Assembly (NCBI GenBank): GCA_031292525.1
Contig: JARLGY010000037.1
Location: forward strand, 62,001-126,000
DNA: 64,000 bases
Reading direction: 5' to 3'
Origin: Flavipsychrobacter sp.
GTDB taxonomy: Bacteria > Bacteroidota > Bacteroidia > Chitinophagales > Chitinophagaceae
Below, piece after piece: positions 25,761 to 35,012 of this stretch. A program made the position numbers and the translations under genes. The notes under the pieces are model-generated. The model was not told the DNA's origin and ran no database searches. It was given only the letters and a program-made list of their open reading frames with translations. Each line of letters starts with the position of its first letter. Positions within the stretch are counted from its first letter, which is position 1.

Positions 25761-26897
25761 CTATCTTACCTCATCAATTATTTCAATCAATTTTGCGGCA
25801 GCATAACTGCCCAACGCAACTCCCATACCACCCATACGAAAAGCGCCAAATACCCTTGCAGAATAAGCTTTTACGATAGGCCTTTTATTTGCTCCAAATG
25901 CCATGATACCTGACCAGCGACTGGCCACTTTGAAATCTCGGCCGGGAATGATGATGTCTTTCAGCTTCTGCTCAAGGTCATTTTGTATTCTCTCATTCAA
26001 CTCTATACTGGTTGTAGTCTCCCCCGCAAAGTCAAGATTCCGGCCTCCTCCTATCAGTATTCTCCCATCTATTTCCCTGAAGTAATAATACCCTTTATCA
26101 AAATGAAAAACACCTTTAAAGAGACCAGGAATAGCCTCTGTAACCAGCACCTGTCCCCTGCCAGGAATCACATCAACACCGGGCAGTAGTTGCTTTGTAA
26201 ATGCGTTGGTGCATATGCTTAAGGTTGTACTGTGCAGGATGTATTCACCGGTCTTATAAGGATCTCGTACAATAACATTCACGGCCTGCTCATCTTCATC
26301 AAAAGAGATAATTTCTGCACCAGTTTTTATTTCTATGCCAAGCATCATGGCATATTCTGCTAATGCCCGCATCATTTTGCCAGTATGCAGCTCACCTTCG
26401 CAATTGTTTTGCACTAATGCCTTGGTATGTGCAGTAGAAAACCCAAAAGATGTTATACGATCATTTGCCTCTGTAAAGGCCAAACGGTTGGTAATAGGAA
26501 ATAGTAGATCGTTTAGATATTGAATCTTATCAAGTGCACCTATTTCTTCGGTACCAATGAGCTCAAAACTGCCATTTTGCTTATAACCTATCCGGTCATT
26601 GCCTAATCTCCCCCTAAGTATTTCTAAGCCAGTTTTACGGTCATTGAATAATTGTACTACTTCCGGCTCTGTCATAACCTGTAGGTCATCAAGCAGCTCC
26701 GTAGCACTACCCATACACGCAAAACCAGCATTACGTGTGCTGGCGCCTACCGGCAATATGCCGCGCTCCAGCACTAAAACGCTTTCTGCAGGATAACGTT
26801 TTTTAAGCTCTATTGCAGTGCTCAGCCCTACAATGCCTGCACCTGCTACTATATGATGATAATGTAAAAAGCTTTGTTGCTCCCAATAACTATACAT
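25761..26897 (-). CDS. DAO-type FAD-dependent oxidoreductase
   Basis: 378 residues. The FAD-binding GAGIVGLSTAIELKKRYP motif is followed by VLVLERG and GASTRNAGFA, which is the DAO family (glycine oxidase/D-amino acid dehydrogenase/sarcosine oxidase type). The second FAD contact is in the C-terminal block (WSGIMAFGANKRPIVKA and FRMGGMGVALGSYAA). GRGQVLVTEAI and YYYFREIDGRILIGGGRN are also typical. It oxidises an amine or hydroxy acid; the substrate is not predictable. It is convergent with the mlaE-like gene (10 bp gap) and divergent from feoA. Confidence 0.83.
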   Translation of the reverse strand: MYSYWEQQSFLHYHHIVAGAGIVGLSTAIELKKRYPAESVLVLERGILPVGASTRNAGFACMGSATELLDDLQVMTEPEVVQLFNDRKTGLEILRGRLGNDRIGYKQNGSFELIGTEEIGALDKIQYLNDLLFPITNRLAFTEANDRITSFGFSTAHTKALVQNNCEGELHTGKMMRALAEYAMMLGIEIKTGAEIISFDEDEQAVNVIVRDPYKTGEYILHSTTLSICTNAFTKQLLPGVDVIPGRGQVLVTEAIPGLFKGVFHFDKGYYYFREIDGRILIGGGRNLDFAGETTTSIELNERIQNDLEQKLKDIIIPGRDFKVASRWSGIMAFGANKRPIVKAYSARVFGAFRMGGMGVALGSYAAAKLIEIIDEVR

Positions 26898-26973
26898 ACT
26901 GTAATGAATGTTGAATAGTTAAAGTTAATACAGGCATATGATGTATATCATATTAGTGGTACAATAAACTACG

Positions 26974-26981
26974 TAACTTTG
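26974..26981 (+). promoter_or_regulatory. -7 box (TAACTTTG) 5 nt before the feoA ATG
   Basis: An exact TAnnTTTG ending five bases before the ATG at 26987. The -33 region is weak (TTAGTGG). It implies an almost leaderless feoA mRNA. Confidence 0.5.
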
Positions 26982-26986
26982 GAGCA

Positions 26987-27232
26987 ATGATAGACGAGCA
27001 AGAGCATGTAGTGCGCCTGTCGCACCTGCCTACGGGAAAAAGAGCGGTAATAAAAAGCCATGAAGAAAGTGATTTTCAGCTCACATTGATGGAAATGGGA
27101 TGCATTCCGGGTGAGCCTGTGTGGATAGAAATGATTGCCCCCATGGGCGATCCACTTGCCATACAAATAGCAGGATACTATCTTAGCATTCGTAAGAAGG
27201 ATGCAGATAAAATATGGGTTTCTGTTAAGTAA
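26987..27232 (+). CDS. feoA: FeoA-family iron transport accessory protein
   Basis: 81 residues, one SH3-like FeoA domain: RLSHLPTGKRAVIKSH, LMEMGCIPGEPVWIEMIAPMGD (the LxxMGxxPG motif) and a final strand QIAGYYLSIRKKDAD. FeoA binds and supports the FeoB ferrous-iron channel. No feoB lies next to it. The next gene is nadD, and a divergent oxidoreductase gene lies upstream. It is either a split feo locus or a stand-alone FeoA-domain regulator. No in-frame alternative start lies nearby. Confidence 0.85.
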   Translation: MIDEQEHVVRLSHLPTGKRAVIKSHEESDFQLTLMEMGCIPGEPVWIEMIAPMGDPLAIQIAGYYLSIRKKDADKIWVSVK

Positions 27233-27304
27233 GCCCCCTTGCTACAACTCTATTATTTTTTAGATTCAAATAAGCCATTCATTATTCTGTTAACCGCTTT
27301 TGTG

Positions 27305-27312
27305 TAGCTTTG
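27305..27312 (+). promoter_or_regulatory. -7 box (TAGCTTTG) 4 nt before the nadD ATG
   Basis: An exact TAnnTTTG. The nadD start is fixed by its N-terminal motif, so the leader would be essentially absent. TTCTG near 27284 is a weak -33 match. Confidence 0.55.
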
Positions 27313-27316
27313 CACC

Positions 27317-27889
27317 ATGCATATCGGGCTGTATTTCGGTAGTTTCAATCCTATTCACACTGGGCATCTCATCATAGCCAATCACGTTACAGAACATACT
27401 GAAATCGATAAGATTTGGTTTGTTGTTTCACCGCATAACCCACTTAAAGATTCGCATTCACTATTGAATGAGTACGACCGGCTGCACCTGGTAAACCTGG
27501 CTATTGAAGACAATCGTAAATTCAAGGCAAGCAATGTGGAGTTTCATTTACCCAAACCGTCTTATACAATCAACACACTTACCTATTTAAGTGAAAAATT
27601 TCCGCTTGAAAAATTTTCATTAATATTAGGTACAGATAGTTTCCAGAATATACATCGCTGGAAAAATTTTGAACAACTGATCGCCGACTATAACTTCATT
27701 ATATACAAAAGGCCGGGTTTTGAAATAACAGAAACCCATGGTGCCACTATAAGCTTGCTAGACGCACCGCTGCTGGATATTTCATCTACCTACATCCGTA
27801 AACAGGTGAGAGAAAAAAAGTCGATAAAGTATATAGTGACAGAAGGTGTACAGAAATACATAGAAGATAACGGGTACTATACCAAGTAA
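27317..27889 (+). CDS. nadD: Nicotinate-nucleotide adenylyltransferase
   Basis: 190 residues. It adenylates nicotinate mononucleotide to deamido-NAD, the last but one step of NAD synthesis. The nucleotidyltransferase motif starts at once: GLYFGSFNPIHTGHLIIANH with HTGH. The C-terminal ISSTYIRKQV corresponds to ISSTxxR, which binds ATP phosphates. KIWFVVSPHNPLK and LILGTDSFQNIHRW are typical NadD segments. The start is certain because the catalytic strand begins at residue 3. It is followed by the YtxH-like gene 86 nt downstream, which has its own upstream region. Confidence 0.93.
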   Translation: MHIGLYFGSFNPIHTGHLIIANHVTEHTEIDKIWFVVSPHNPLKDSHSLLNEYDRLHLVNLAIEDNRKFKASNVEFHLPKPSYTINTLTYLSEKFPLEKFSLILGTDSFQNIHRWKNFEQLIADYNFIIYKRPGFEITETHGATISLLDAPLLDISSTYIRKQVREKKSIKYIVTEGVQKYIEDNGYYTK

Positions 27890-27975
27890 TAGTGGCAGAA
27901 GTGCATTTTTTGGCACGATTTTGATATTCTTTTGGTACCAATTAGATTAAACCACAAACAAAAAAAATAAAAGTT

Positions 27976-28170
27976 ATGGCAAACACAGGCAAAACAGTCG
28001 CAACACTTCTTATCGGCGCAGCTATTGGCGCAGCAGTTGGTTATGTATTAGCAACAGATGCAGATACACGCCAGGAAAGTATTGAAAAACTTAAAGATGG
28101 TCTTAACACCCTTAAGTCAAAATTTGAAAAGAAAAGTAAGGACATCGAAGAAGAGATATATAACGCTTAA
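27976..28170 (+). CDS. YtxH-like small membrane-anchored protein
   Basis: 64 residues. One glycine/alanine-rich helix (ATLLIGAAIGAAVGYVLATD) is followed by a charged coiled-coil-like tail (SIEKLKDGLNTLKSKFEKK). This is the YtxH domain layout, a small envelope-associated protein often linked to stress in Firmicutes and Bacteroidota. The function is not established. It is the first of three closely spaced small genes (27976, 28180, 28545). Confidence 0.75.
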   Translation: MANTGKTVATLLIGAAIGAAVGYVLATDADTRQESIEKLKDGLNTLKSKFEKKSKDIEEEIYNA

Positions 28171-28179
28171 TTGATAATA

Positions 28180-28530
28180 ATGAACATTATCAACGAGTGG
28201 AAAGATAAAATAGCCAAGTATCTGGATGTGAATGTTAAGCTGGTTAAACTCAGTTTTATTCAACACGCATCGCGGATATTCGGTTATTTTATTTTTGTTA
28301 TGATCGGTTTCTTGCTTGGATTTGCCATACTCATGTATTTAGGGCTGGCATTGGCTGAGTGGTTTACTGTGCTAGCGGATGGTTCGCGTATAATAGGCTT
28401 CTTTATGACGGTAGGCTTTTATCTGCTGTTGTGTGCAATACTTTATGCTTTGCGTAAACCGGTAATAAAGGCATTCTCCAGCAAAATGATAAAGATACTT
28501 ACCGAAAACCCCGACAACGAGGCCAAATAA
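28180..28530 (+). CDS. Phage-holin/Holin-X-like superfamily membrane protein
   Basis: 116 residues from the ATG at 28180. A TTG at 28171 would add three residues. It has an amphipathic N-terminus (INEWKDKIAKYLDVNVKLVKLSF), two membrane helices (IFGYFIFVMIGFLLGFAILM and IIGFFMTVGFYLLLCAILYA) and a cationic end. The size and layout match the putative phage holin/Holin-X superfamily proteins that usually follow a YtxH gene in Bacteroidota. It is a host membrane protein, not evidence for a prophage. It starts 9 nt after the YtxH-like stop. Confidence 0.7.
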   Translation: MNIINEWKDKIAKYLDVNVKLVKLSFIQHASRIFGYFIFVMIGFLLGFAILMYLGLALAEWFTVLADGSRIIGFFMTVGFYLLLCAILYALRKPVIKAFSSKMIKILTENPDNEAK

Positions 28531-28544
28531 ACACTGTACCTGTT

Positions 28545-28931
28545 ATGAGACTTTATCCTAAAAAACTGAACGGTATTGACGAATTAATGGCTGAAAAGCT
28601 AATACTGGAGGCGCAAATAGGAATGATAGACCCTGATGGGATATTCTCACTAAAAGTTAATCAGAAAGCGAAGGTAGCAGATGCAGTGACCGAAAAAAAG
28701 TCGACTGTTAACATGCTGGGTGGGCTACTTGGCTTAGACAGTATAGACCTGATCCTAAAAATGCTTCCCCTTATAACCGGCGGTAAAAAAACCGCTGCCG
28801 TAAAAAAGGGCCCGAATATATTAGTGAAGGCCGGGTTTGAATTTATTGGCGGTTACCTAAAATGGAAAGCAATAGAACTCTCGTACAAGGGAATAAAAAA
28901 ACTAATAAGTACAAGAAAAAAAAATGACTGA
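28545..28931 (+). CDS. Hypothetical protein of the YtxH/holin-like trio
   Basis: 128 residues. Basic N-terminus (MRLYPKKLNGIDELMAEKL), an acidic middle part, a hydrophobic stretch (MLGGLLGLDSIDLILKMLPL) and a C-terminal amphipathic helix (IGGYLKWKAIELSYKGIKK). It is not recognised as a named family. Position, 14 nt after the holin-like gene, suggests co-expression with the two upstream small envelope genes. Its TGA stop lies inside the palindrome at 28921-28949, which also contains the stop of the convergent sugar transferase gene. Confidence 0.7.
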   Translation: MRLYPKKLNGIDELMAEKLILEAQIGMIDPDGIFSLKVNQKAKVADAVTEKKSTVNMLGGLLGLDSIDLILKMLPLITGGKKTAAVKKGPNILVKAGFEFIGGYLKWKAIELSYKGIKKLISTRKKND

Positions 28932-28950
28932 TCTAAGATCAGTCATTTTT
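28921..28950. terminator. Bidirectional terminator containing both convergent stop codons
   Basis: A 13-bp stem (28921-28933 with 28937-28949) with a TAA loop, with A and T runs on both sides. The TGA stops at 28929-28931 (plus) and 28939-28941 (minus) sit within the two arms. Confidence 0.9.
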
Positions 28951-29658
28951 TATATTAAGTGCTTTTAAAAATACATGCCCTATTGTGGTAAGGATGATCC
29001 TTACATCTAGCATAATACTTCTGTGCTTGAGGTAATAGATATCCCACTGTATGCGCTTCCGCAACTCACGATCGCCATTTATCTCTCCTATATAATTCTT
29101 TATTTGCGCCATACCTGTCATCCCAGGCTTGGTTTGATGCCTTAAATTGTAATAAGGAATGCGTTGTGAATAGAACTTAGTGTGATAAAGCATATGCGGA
29201 CGCGGCCCCACTATGCTCATTTCGCCCTTTAGCACATTAAAAAATTGGGGTATTTCATCAATATGTGTGATCCTTAGAAATCTGCCGACCAAAGTTATTC
29301 GTATATCGTTTATGGAAACTTGCTTTGTATGTGCATCGTCATTCACATACATCGTACGGAATTTATAACAATCAAACTCAACACCTTGATAACCAGTGCG
29401 TTTTTGGACGAACAATACTGGTCCTTTTGAAGTTAGCTTTATAAGCAAAGCAACAACAGGATATACCCAAGACATAAAAAACACCAAAAAAAACAAAGAA
29501 AAAGTAACATCCATAGCCCGCTTCATTTCAAAATATTTTGAAGCAGGTGCATGAACCATGTAACGTTGGTTTATCTCATGAAACATTGATCTGATTTTTG
29601 CAATATCAGAATCAATGACTGTTTGTTGTGGGGATCTCTCTAAGGTAACGTCTATCAT
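28939..29658 (-). CDS. Undecaprenyl-phosphate sugar-1-phosphate transferase (short form)
   Basis: 239 residues. One hydrophobic helix (VTFSLFFLVFFMSWVYPVVA) precedes the catalytic bacterial sugar transferase domain: the KLTSKGPVLFVQKRTGYQG segment, the KFRTMYVNDD motif, and IDEIPQFFNVLKGEMSIVGPRP. It transfers a sugar 1-phosphate from UDP-sugar to undecaprenyl phosphate and so primes glycan synthesis. It lacks the multi-helix N-terminal domain of WbaP/WcaJ, so it resembles PglC-like enzymes. It is detached from the polysaccharide locus at 11-18 kb, but could feed it (inference). Confidence 0.88.
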   Translation of the reverse strand: MIDVTLERSPQQTVIDSDIAKIRSMFHEINQRYMVHAPASKYFEMKRAMDVTFSLFFLVFFMSWVYPVVALLIKLTSKGPVLFVQKRTGYQGVEFDCYKFRTMYVNDDAHTKQVSINDIRITLVGRFLRITHIDEIPQFFNVLKGEMSIVGPRPHMLYHTKFYSQRIPYYNLRHQTKPGMTGMAQIKNYIGEINGDRELRKRIQWDIYYLKHRSIMLDVRIILTTIGHVFLKALNIKND

Positions 29659-29986
29659 TAATTTATCTCTTTGGCAATTGCCTTTGTCATTTTGTGTTTA
29701 CTATATCAAAAATCGTGTCAGATTTTTGATTTTCGACCATTTTGGCGAAAAATAACAAATTTGGAGGAGAATTTTAAGACATGACTATGAATAAAATGTG
29801 GCGAAAGGGTATAATAAACTTCGAAGTAATATCATCACCTTTTCTAAAAGCTCTGATTTCATTGAGTGAGTATTAAAAATACGATATGCAATATAGAAAT
29901 ACCGTGTATTACATTTTATATTTAACTTAACAATGCAGGATTAAAATATGGGGGACTATTTGCCATATCAATTTGAGATCATTATA
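29659..29986. other. Gene-free stretch upstream of the sugar transferase gene
   Basis: 328 bp, AT-rich. Two tandem small hairpins are present: CAAAAATC/GATTTTTG (29707-29728) and TTTTCG/CGAAAA (29730-29751). They lie upstream of the minus-strand sugar transferase gene and could belong to its leader. Nothing else recognisable. Confidence 0.4.
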
Positions 29987-31681
29987 TCATTTTGATTGAA
30001 CAGGATTATAGGATTGAAGTGATGGGGTTATATTATCCGATCTTTTCTCTACATATACAAACTTGAACTCCTTACCATCAAATAACCCCTTATCACTTAG
30101 CTTTAGAGCAGGAATCACCAGCAAGGCCATAAAAGAGAGCGTCATAAAAGGTGCATGTAAGGTGGTACCCAACTGTTTTGCCATTTCATTTATCCCCGCG
30201 TATCGAGCAGCTACTTCGTAACCATCATCACTGGTCATAAGCCCCGCAATGGGTAGAGGCATTACTGCTGTGCCTTTTTCTGTATCTGCACTTACCGCAA
30301 TACCTCCTTTACAGTCTATTAGCATATTTACAGCGTTGCAAATATGATCGTCAGTTGCACCAACAGCAATTATATTGTGGCAATCATGAGTTACAGTTGA
30401 GGCCAATGCACCCGTCTTTAGCCCAAAGTTTTTAATAAATCCTATTGCAATCGGCTGATTGTTGTATCTGTTCACTACAGCTATTTTCAACACATCGTTA
30501 TCGGTGTCGCTTACGATATTACCACCTTGTACCTTCCCCTTATATTCCATCTCATTGGTTACCAGTTGCCCTTCTATAGCTTCAATAACCCTTATAATAG
30601 GTTGTGTAGATATTGCCTGCAATGCAAAATCAGCTGCAGTTTTCTTGTCGCAGTTAAAATTATTAATAGCAAGCGCCTCTACATGCGGTAACAATGGCCG
30701 GCCTTGCTCTGCTACAAGTTTACCATTAATGTAGGTCTGCAAAACGTCGAACTGCTGCAGATTATTTACCACTATAAAATCTGCAGGGTCATTTTGCCTG
30801 AGTAATCCAACAGGTATCTTATAGTGCTCTACAGGATTTAAAGATGCTGCCCTAAGCACATTAAACAGATCATAGCCCTTACGTAACGATCGTTTTACAA
30901 GATCGTTAATATGACTCAATACCAGGTCATCAGGATGTTTATCATCGCTGCAAAACATCACTTTATCTGGATGAGTATGCAAAAGACTTGAAAGGGCTTC
31001 ATAGTTCTTGGCGGCACTCCCCTCTCGTATTATGATGCTCATGCCAGCTCCTATTTTATCCAGGGCTTCTGTCAATGTAAAACATTCATGATCTGTAGTG
31101 ATACCTGCCGCTGCATATTGTTCTGCTTCTTCGCCCCGCAATCCAGGCGCATGACCATCAACGGCCTTACCTGCATTTTTTGCGGCTCTTATTTTAGCCA
31201 TTACTTCTGGATCCTGGTGTAACACTCCGGGGTAATTCATCATTTCTGTGAGGTACCATATATCCCGGTTTTGCAATAGTTTAGCCACATCAGCAGCATT
31301 AATAACTGCACCTGCTGTCTCAAAAAAAGTAGCTGGCACGCATGACGGCGCTCCAAAAAATATTTTAAATGGCGTCTGCTTACTATTATCTATCATGTAT
31401 TGAACACCCGCCAGTCCATTTACATTGGCTATCTCGTGCGGATCTGATACTGTTGCAACGGTACCATGCACTGTAGCCAGCCGGGCAAATGCGGTAGGCA
31501 CCAGCATAGAGCTTTCTATATGCACATGGGCATCAATAAAGCCTGGCATAATAAACTGCCCGGGAGCATCAGCAACTTCTGTTATAGAAGTAATGATTCC
31601 ATTGTCAACCACTACAACACCAGGGAATATCCGTTTGCGGAAAATATCGACAACCTGGCCGGATATTGTAAATGAGTTCAT
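29987..31681 (-). CDS. ade: Adenine deaminase
   Basis: 564 residues, the normal length for Ade. It deaminates adenine to hypoxanthine with a binuclear metal site (purine salvage). The amidohydrolase signature PGFIDAHVHIESSM is followed by SDPHEIANVNGLAG, GHAPGLRGEEAEQYAAAG, CSDDKHPDDL and the C-terminal Ade-specific VTHDCHNIIAVGATD. The metal ligands HxH, His and Asp are all visible. It starts 25 nt after the LUD-domain gene, so the two are probably co-transcribed. No terminator hairpin was found directly downstream. Confidence 0.93.
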   Translation of the reverse strand: MNSFTISGQVVDIFRKRIFPGVVVVDNGIITSITEVADAPGQFIMPGFIDAHVHIESSMLVPTAFARLATVHGTVATVSDPHEIANVNGLAGVQYMIDNSKQTPFKIFFGAPSCVPATFFETAGAVINAADVAKLLQNRDIWYLTEMMNYPGVLHQDPEVMAKIRAAKNAGKAVDGHAPGLRGEEAEQYAAAGITTDHECFTLTEALDKIGAGMSIIIREGSAAKNYEALSSLLHTHPDKVMFCSDDKHPDDLVLSHINDLVKRSLRKGYDLFNVLRAASLNPVEHYKIPVGLLRQNDPADFIVVNNLQQFDVLQTYINGKLVAEQGRPLLPHVEALAINNFNCDKKTAADFALQAISTQPIIRVIEAIEGQLVTNEMEYKGKVQGGNIVSDTDNDVLKIAVVNRYNNQPIAIGFIKNFGLKTGALASTVTHDCHNIIAVGATDDHICNAVNMLIDCKGGIAVSADTEKGTAVMPLPIAGLMTSDDGYEVAARYAGINEMAKQLGTTLHAPFMTLSFMALLVIPALKLSDKGLFDGKEFKFVYVEKRSDNITPSLQSYNPVQSK

Positions 31682-31706
31682 AAGTAAGACTTTCGGTTAA
31701 GAGGAA

Positions 31707-32366
31707 CTATGCATTCAGCAAAAAACAAAATACTTCGGCGGGGCCGTGCACTCCTACTACAAGTGTTTTTTCAATATCGGCAGTACGGCTGGGGCCGCTA
31801 TTGATATTTATCATAGAAGGCAGTTTATCGTATTTCTTTTTCAGCATAGTAATACCGTTATCGGTATCATAAACCAACTGGCTAGCCGTTGCAACAACTA
31901 TATGCACAGGATAAAAAACAGATACTATGCGCCCCAGATTTTGCCTGCTGCTAAGCATTACAGAGCCTGTACGGGCAATCAACATTTCGCAACCGGTAAT
32001 GCATGCATCTGCAGCACTAAGCTGAGGATCTGCATCTTCAATAAAATTTACATTATGATCAAGTAGTAACTCCTGTACACTTTTTTCGGCACAAAGCAAT
32101 TGTTTCCATCCCCGGTTGTCATATAACGTAACTATACCTTCAGCCAGGTCATCTTCATTATCGCAAAATATAAACTTCCCGCCCAGGTTTATGAATGCTG
32201 TGGCAAAGGTCTCTTCCAAAGAAGAATCTTCATCCTTGGCAAAAACATCTTTTATAGCATCTTTGTCCACTTCGGGAAAAGGCATTGGCAATTTATCTTC
32301 GCTTAGCCCTTTTCTTATTCTACTTAGAATATTCTCCTTACTTACCGACGTTTTCAATGTTTGCAT
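31707..32366 (-). CDS. LUD-domain protein (LutC/YkgG family)
   Basis: 219 residues. LUD-domain features are the NRGWKQLLCAEKSVQELL region, ITGCEMLIARTGSVMLSS, and the C-terminal SGPSRTADIEKTLVVGVHGPAE with the GPSRTADIE motif that marks the family. LutC works with LutA and LutB in lactate oxidation. No lutA or lutB is visible here. Its neighbour is adenine deaminase (25 nt). The gene is separated from ftsH by a terminator. The role is uncertain: a lone LUD protein. Confidence 0.85.
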   Translation of the reverse strand: MQTLKTSVSKENILSRIRKGLSEDKLPMPFPEVDKDAIKDVFAKDEDSSLEETFATAFINLGGKFIFCDNEDDLAEGIVTLYDNRGWKQLLCAEKSVQELLLDHNVNFIEDADPQLSAADACITGCEMLIARTGSVMLSSRQNLGRIVSVFYPVHIVVATASQLVYDTDNGITMLKKKYDKLPSMININSGPSRTADIEKTLVVGVHGPAEVFCFLLNA

Positions 32367-32452
32367 TACCGTTAATTATACAAGTAAAAATAATTCTTCC
32401 TGGCCATAGATTTCGTCAGTTCCATTGATTTGTTTCAAAATATACCTGTAAA

Positions 32453-32484
32453 CAAAAATCCCTGTAGCCAGTTGCTACAGGGAT
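32453..32484 (-). terminator. Terminator of ftsH
   Basis: ATCCCTGTAGC (32458-32468) pairs with GCTACAGGGAT (32474-32484), and a T-run follows on the minus strand, 26 nt after the ftsH stop. Confidence 0.88.
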
Positions 32485-32509
32485 CGAATAAAATTGTCAA
32501 ATGTTCTTT

Positions 32510-34516
32510 TTATGCTGTGAGGCTTCCTGGGCTAATGATACCATCATTCAGGGCATCTTCAGCAGCGGTGCTATCTTCATAAGGACGTTTACCTATCATT
32601 CTTTCCAGGTCATCCTTAAACAATACTTCTTTCTTCAGCAATTCCTCAGCTATCATTTTCACTTCATCTACTTTCTCAACCAACAAGGCGCGTACTCTTT
32701 GATATGCTTTCTCAACAAGCTTACGTACTTCGTCATCTATCATCTTACCCGTTTCTTCAGAATAAGGTTTAGTAAGACTCGATTCGCTATTAGGATCGTA
32801 GAAAGAGATATTACCTATCACATCGTTCATACCATACATGCTCACCATAGCATATGCCATACGGGTTACATGCTGCAGGTCGCTCAATGCGCCAGTAGAT
32901 ATTTTGTGGAATACAATTTCTTCTACCGCACGGCCACCAAGCGACATACACATATCATCCAGCAGGTGGTCTGTAGTACGGATATACACTTCTTTAGGCA
33001 GGTACTGAGCATAACCAAGCGCGGCAACACCACGTGGTACTATGGTAACCTTAACCAATGGATGTGCATGCTCCAGGAACCAGCCCGAAACAGCATGACC
33101 GGCTTCATGATATGCAATTACTTTTTTCTCGTCAGGAGCTATATACTTATTCCTTTTTTCAAGACCACCAACCACACGGTCAATAGCGTCGTTAAAGTCG
33201 CTCATATCCACCTCGTTCTTATTTTTACGAGCGGCTATAAGTGCAGCTTCGTTGCATATATTAGCTATATCGGCACCAGCAAAACCTGGTGTCTGTATGG
33301 CTAGTTTGCGAATGTCAAGGTCTTTAGATTTTTTGATGGGTTTCAGATGTACATCAAATATCTTTTCACGTCCCTTAACATCTGGTATATCAATAGATAT
33401 CTGGCGATCGAAACGACCCGGGCGAAGCAATGCCGTATCCAATACATCGGGCCTGTTGGTAGCTGCAAGTACAATGATACCACTATCACCACTGAAACCA
33501 TCCATTTCAACCAGCAATTGGTTCAATGTGTTTTCGCGCTCGTCATTACTCATTACCACATTCTTACCACGAGCACGGCCAATTGCGTCTATCTCATCGA
33601 TAAACACTATGCACGGTGCTTTTTCACGAGCTTGTTTAAACAAATCACGAACGCGGCTGGCACCCACCCCTACAAACAGTTCAACAAAATCAGAACCTGA
33701 CATAGAAAAGAATGGCACCTGGGCTTCTCCTGCTACAGCTTTTGCAAGCAAGGTTTTACCGGTACCCGGAGGCCCTACCAGCAATGCGCCTTTAGGTATC
33801 TTACCACCGAGGGCTGTATATTTCTTAGGATTTTTAAGGAAATCCACTATTTCCATTACTTCCACCTTAGCTTCATCGAGGCCTGCAACATCGTTAAATG
33901 TGATGTTAACACGGGTACCTTTCTCAAACAGCTGGGCTTTAGACTTACCGATGTTAAAGATACCGCCTGCACCACCACCAGATGCGGCACCACCCATCTT
34001 GCGGAAAATGAAGAACCACATAGCTACCAGGAATAATACCGGCAGCAAATATGAAGTAAGGACAGAATGCATAATATCTCCCCTGTCCTGGAAAACAATA
34101 CGTACCTGCTGATCGGCAGGTACCTTTGCTTCCGCAAGGTTCATATCACTTTCAAACTGCTCAACAGAACCTATTTTGAAAGTGAATGCAGGATTTTTAT
34201 CATTGGCAGCAGCAGTAGTTGGTACTTTACTTGCTGGGGTAGCAACGGCAGCCCCAGGCTTAAGATATACTTCTACGTAATCTTTATTCACCACTATCAT
34301 GTGGTCAACAATACCCCTGTCCAGGTAATTCTGCCTGAACTCCTGGAAGCTGTATTCCTTCGCAGTATTATTCAGGTTGCTACCAAATATCTGTACTCCA
34401 AATATGGCAAGCAAAATAATGCCATATATCCAGTAAATATTAAACTTTGGCCCTTTACGCGGATTAGGGTTTTCACCACCGGGTTTCAAGCCGGGCCTTT
34501 TATTGTTATCTTCCAT
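32510..34516 (-). CDS. ftsH: ATP-dependent zinc metalloprotease FtsH
   Basis: 668 residues. Two N-terminal membrane helices ([19 protein letters not shown] and [20 protein letters not shown]) flank a periplasmic domain. The AAA domain has [23 protein letters not shown] and [19 protein letters not shown]. The M41 protease domain has HEAGH. It degrades misfolded or short-lived inner membrane proteins. The family is conserved throughout and no residue is missing. It starts 36 nt after rsfS, likely an rsfS-ftsH operon. Confidence 0.97.
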   Translation of the reverse strand: MEDNNKRPGLKPGGENPNPRKGPKFNIYWIYGIILLAIFGVQIFGSNLNNTAKEYSFQEFRQNYLDRGIVDHMIVVNKDYVEVYLKPGAAVATPASKVPTTAAANDKNPAFTFKIGSVEQFESDMNLAEAKVPADQQVRIVFQDRGDIMHSVLTSYLLPVLFLVAMWFFIFRKMGGAASGGGAGGIFNIGKSKAQLFEKGTRVNITFNDVAGLDEAKVEVMEIVDFLKNPKKYTALGGKIPKGALLVGPPGTGKTLLAKAVAGEAQVPFFSMSGSDFVELFVGVGASRVRDLFKQAREKAPCIVFIDEIDAIGRARGKNVVMSNDERENTLNQLLVEMDGFSGDSGIIVLAATNRPDVLDTALLRPGRFDRQISIDIPDVKGREKIFDVHLKPIKKSKDLDIRKLAIQTPGFAGADIANICNEAALIAARKNKNEVDMSDFNDAIDRVVGGLEKRNKYIAPDEKKVIAYHEAGHAVSGWFLEHAHPLVKVTIVPRGVAALGYAQYLPKEVYIRTTDHLLDDMCMSLGGRAVEEIVFHKISTGALSDLQHVTRMAYAMVSMYGMNDVIGNISFYDPNSESSLTKPYSEETGKMIDDEVRKLVEKAYQRVRALLVEKVDEVKMIAEELLKKEVLFKDDLERMIGKRPYEDSTAAEDALNDGIISPGSLTA

Positions 34517-34552
34517 TGTTCTGTTAAACGTTATTACTCTACAACAATTTTA

Positions 34553-34951
34553 TTAATCATTATGTTCCATTCCACCGGCATCTGCCCACAAACTTTCCAG
34601 GTTGTAAAACTTACGATGCTCTTTTTGGAATATGTGCACTACAACATTTACGTAATCTACTAATGTCCATTGAAGACCAAGCTCTGTATGAAAAGGTTTT
34701 TCATCACATTCTTCTTCCACCACATAAGCTATATTGTCAGCTATGGCCTTTAGCTGGATGTGCGAATTAGCTTCACAAACTATGAAAAAATCAGCTACCG
34801 CTTCGTCTATCTTTCGAAGATCAAGTGAATATATGTTTTCTCCTTTTTTATCTTTAATGGCATTTATAATGCTCTTGAACAGCTTGCTATTCCTGCTGAG
34901 GCGGGTTAAGGTTTTCTTCCGTCCGGAAACTTCGGTGATTATTTTCTCCAA
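34553..34951 (-). CDS. rsfS: Ribosome silencing factor RsfS
   Basis: 132 residues from a TTG start at 34951. No in-frame ATG lies upstream before a stop. The RsfS/Iojap fold is seen in SIINAIKDKKGENIYSLDL, ADFFIVCEANSHIQLKAIAD, TELGLQWTLVDYVNVVVHIF and FYNLESLWADA. It binds L14 on the large subunit and blocks subunit joining during starvation. It is divergent from birA (61 bp between starts) and upstream of ftsH. The N-terminus has about 20 residues more than the family's minimum, so the true start may be internal. Confidence 0.9.
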   Translation of the reverse strand: MEKIITEVSGRKKTLTRLSRNSKLFKSIINAIKDKKGENIYSLDLRKIDEAVADFFIVCEANSHIQLKAIADNIAYVVEEECDEKPFHTELGLQWTLVDYVNVVVHIFQKEHRKFYNLESLWADAGGMEHND

Positions 34952-35012
34952 ATCTGCTTTGTCTATTTTAATTGGTAATATCTTTACGACTTAAACAAAA
35001 TTATAAAATCTT

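Noticed and set aside
28180-28530. Phage holin as a sign of a prophage
   Set aside because: The protein matches a host envelope family usually paired with YtxH; no other phage gene is present.
32501-33304. Long plus-strand ORF opposite ftsH
   Set aside because: Antisense shadow of ftsH, rich in His, Phe and Cys with no recognisable domain.
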